Shown: piece after piece, positions 61,964-64,000 of the stretch | Position numbering within the stretch: the first letter of the stretch is position 1 | Layout of the letters: the number at the start of each line of letters is the position of its first letter | Source of the DNA: Parietichytrium sp. I65-24A | Lineage: Eukaryota > Sar > Bigyra > Thraustochytrida > Thraustochytriidae | Reading direction: 5' to 3' | Assembly (NCBI GenBank): GCA_012862575.1 | Contig: BLSF01000023.1 | Span: 489,168 to 553,167, forward strand | Length of the DNA: 64,000 nucleotides | The notes under the pieces: generated by a model | Databases searched by the model: none | Told to the model about the DNA's origin: nothing | Seen by the model: only the letters and a program-made list of their open reading frames with translations | Position numbers and translations under genes: made by a program

Positions 61964-63330
61964 TGAGCGTAGATGGCCGTGCTCGGATCAAGCGCTCAAC
62001 CAGCGGCTTACCGCCAAGTACCTGAGCGCTTTGATCTGAAGCTGGCTCTTTCACAAACACGAGCAATTGGGCAAGGACCATTTTCAACTCTAGCTACTAG
62101 CGCAAAAATAATATAAATCAAATTCAGACCCGCAATACCCGCAATCAAGAAAAGACTTACACACGCGGTTGACAGTATTTGACAGTTCTTCGAGCCATTT
62201 CAGGAGAAAGGAAAGCAGGACGAAGAGAGAACAGTTAAAATGTTCTTCTATCTCCTGGCAACGAGGGCCCGCATGCTCTGCTCTCTGGCGGCGCTCGTGG
62301 TGTACGTGGTGGTGATCCGCGCACTGGGATGGACCTCACTGGTTTCGCGCTGTTGTGCGCGGGGATGGGCGCGGTTACCTGTGCGCTGGCCTTCTCGCTG
62401 CAGGCTCTCTCGCGACCGCTTTCCGCCCTGGACAAGGCGAGGCGGACCGCGGCCAAGTACGAGGCCTCCTAATGACACCTGCAAAAATGAATTTATCGAA
62501 AAATTGAACCTGCGGAAAAAAACAAAGAGCCAGGCAGCCAATCCTTTGATCGTTTCGAAATACATAAAGTCTGAAAAAGATGAAATACAATTGTGATATT
62601 ATCAGTTGTGAATAGAATTGGCTCAAAAATGGACATCAATTTTCTTGGTTTAAAGCTTCCTCAAGGCTTTCGAAATCCCACTCTTTTCTCGCCCGTTGGT
62701 CACTGCTGGAAAATGTGGAGATGGACCATGCTCCCTCACAAGGAACTTTCCCTCCCCGCTTAGACCTCCGAGCACTCGCGCTCGCTCACGAAAGACCGAT
62801 TTTAGAAGTGTTGGCAAGCAAAACCCGACCCAGCAACACGACCTCCAGTTTAGGCTCCAGTTTATACCTTTTTCCAAAATCATCAAAATTGGTACTGATA
62901 AAAAAATGCGTGCTAGAGCCCCTGTTAGTATTGCTGACTGCGAAAACCAGAATTCAGAAGAAAGAAACAAAGAAAGAAAAGAAAGTGAGTTCGGTTTTGA
63001 GAATTGAATTTTTTTATTTCCAACGCTTTTATTGCCGGCTTGTAGCTTCAATCAAATCGATCAAAGGAAGCAGCAGCGAACGACCAGTAAAAGCGCGCAG
63101 ATTGATGCTTCTGTGACGGGATGTGCTCGGCGTCCGCCCGTGGCGCACACTTTTCAATCTGTAGGCGGCGCCACAACTCTCGCTCAAATCACAAATTATC
63201 GTTTCAAGATTGAGAGTCCTACCGAAGACTGGATTCCAAGTTCCTGTTATAGATATCAGAAGTGCGTAAGCACTGATCTTCTTTTGAAAATGAGAACAAC
63301 CATCAAGCCTCGTATCTTTGTGAACCCGGA
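61964..63330. other. Intergenic region with possible small membrane ORFs
   Basis: At 62240 an ATG opens MFFYLLATRARML followed by a hydrophobic helix. One base out of frame, ATG 62330 opens a 46-codon frame (MDLTGFALLCAGMGAVTCAL..., ending TAA ~62472) with a second helix. A single-base shift would make a two-helix small protein. The rest (62600-63330) shows nothing clear. Confidence 0.35.
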
Positions 63331-64000
63331 TTAGGTTTGCAGTCTTAGCTTCGCGGAGAGCCTGAGCGGCGAAGAGTCCGATTCGTCGCTCGAGGGCTCC
63401 TCCGGTGGCTTTTCGGAAAGCTCTTCGGACGGCTCCTCACTGGCGTCTATCTCGGTCGTCTCGGAGGCCTTCGAGGAAGTGACGAGAACGAGAACCATGA
63501 GCCTAACCAATGCACCTCGCAATATGCGCGAAGGCAGTGATTTTCGACCCGAGAGAGCCTCCGCCACGTCTCTCGTATGGACATGGTTCTCGCCATACAT
63601 TTTCCTTCGCAGGGCCAACAAAGAATTAAGCATTCGCCTGCCATCTCGCCGTTGTCGCCTGGACCAAGCAGAATGAGGACCTGCCAAGCTCCAGGTGAGC
63701 AGCCTGAACTTGGGCATGTGTGTCGGACTGATTTTGGAACTGACCAGCCCCCCAAGCAGCCGCATGGAGATTTATTTTGCAACTAACAGATGCAATCTAT
63801 GTTCACCACGGTCTTGCTTCCTGTTGAGGATGCGCTCCGCGATGTCAAGCTGGTCTGCCGCCTGTTTTGGCTATTCTTGCCCATTGCAACACTCCGTCAG
63901 CGACACAAGTGCTTCTGCCACACTCTGATGGTCCATAACGCTTGTCATGCTATGGTCGCAACATGCGTTTATAATTCGACTGGAGTCTCCTCCTGAAAAG
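63331..64000 (-). pseudogene. Decayed TPR (kinesin-light-chain-type) repeat gene, running off the right edge
   Basis: Read on the minus strand in one frame, the segment contains HQSVAEALVSLTECC..., then a TAG (63871-63873), QAADQLDIAERILNRKQ, a TAA (63772-63774), and LLALRRKMYGENHVHTRDVAEAL before a Glu/Ser-rich end at 63331. The blocks resemble tetratricopeptide units of the type LRxMYGEDHxxVAxxL separated by AxxxLxxAExI helices. Two in-frame stops and degraded spacing suggest a relic, although introns could also be involved. The gene would continue beyond the window. Confidence 0.35.

Overview
This is nuclear DNA of a eukaryotic microbe. Several genes carry short spliceosomal introns with GT..AG (one GC..AG) ends and CTAAC/CTGAC branch-point-like sites, and the products are eukaryotic: CTP synthase, Cdc37, a GPCR-kinase-like enzyme, mitochondrial carriers, mitochondrial malate dehydrogenase, an SPX-MFS protein and an RBM42-like protein. 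A 15-fold CxxxxC...CxxH-GGG repeat protein of a type common in oomycetes and thraustochytrids, the RRRLQM form of the ADP/ATP carrier and the low intron density suggest a stramenopile, perhaps a thraustochytrid/labyrinthulid. That assignment is an inference by eye. I saw no rRNA, tRNA, CRISPR array or intact transposon.

Left part (1-25.3 kb). Genes alternate strictly in strand: SPRY protein (+, partial), PTP-like/asparaginase fusion (-), SPX-MFS phosphate transporter (+), CTP synthase (-), PHO84-like transporter (+), DHRS4-like reductase with a peroxisomal-type tail (-), PBZ-like zinc-finger protein (+), RGS/GRK-like kinase with a CaaX box (-), 15-repeat zinc protein (+) and a putative transcription factor (-). 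Convergent 3' ends mostly lie 200-400 bp apart. Divergent 5' ends are separated by 1-4 kb of simple-sequence and palindrome-rich DNA.

Middle (25.3-33.3 kb). This is about 8 kb in which I can support no gene. It is rich in CT/GA tracts, TCAA repeats, a 7-bp GAATTCT array and CTAG-rich patches.

Right part (33.3-64 kb). In order: mitochondrial dicarboxylate carrier (+), ADP/ATP carrier (-), radical-SAM-like protein without cluster cysteines (+), malate dehydrogenase (+), BAR-like protein (-), four-helix membrane protein (+), RBM42-like RNA-binding protein (+), bacterial-type ATP-grasp enzyme (-), unknown Cys-cluster/coiled-coil protein (+), cyclase-family metal hydrolase (+), coiled-coil protein (+), PAP2/dolichyldiphosphatase-like phosphatase (+), membrane-anchored SDR (-), Cdc37 with a ubiquitin-like N-terminal extension (+), an aspartyl protease whose reading frame is interrupted (+), and a decayed TPR-like remnant at the right edge (-).

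Functional links visible here are two phosphate transporters on either side of CTP synthase, and a group of mitochondrial metabolism genes (dicarboxylate carrier, ADP/ATP carrier, malate dehydrogenase) within 8 kb. Otherwise the genes look like independently transcribed units. Exon boundaries given are read by eye from splice motifs and protein continuity.
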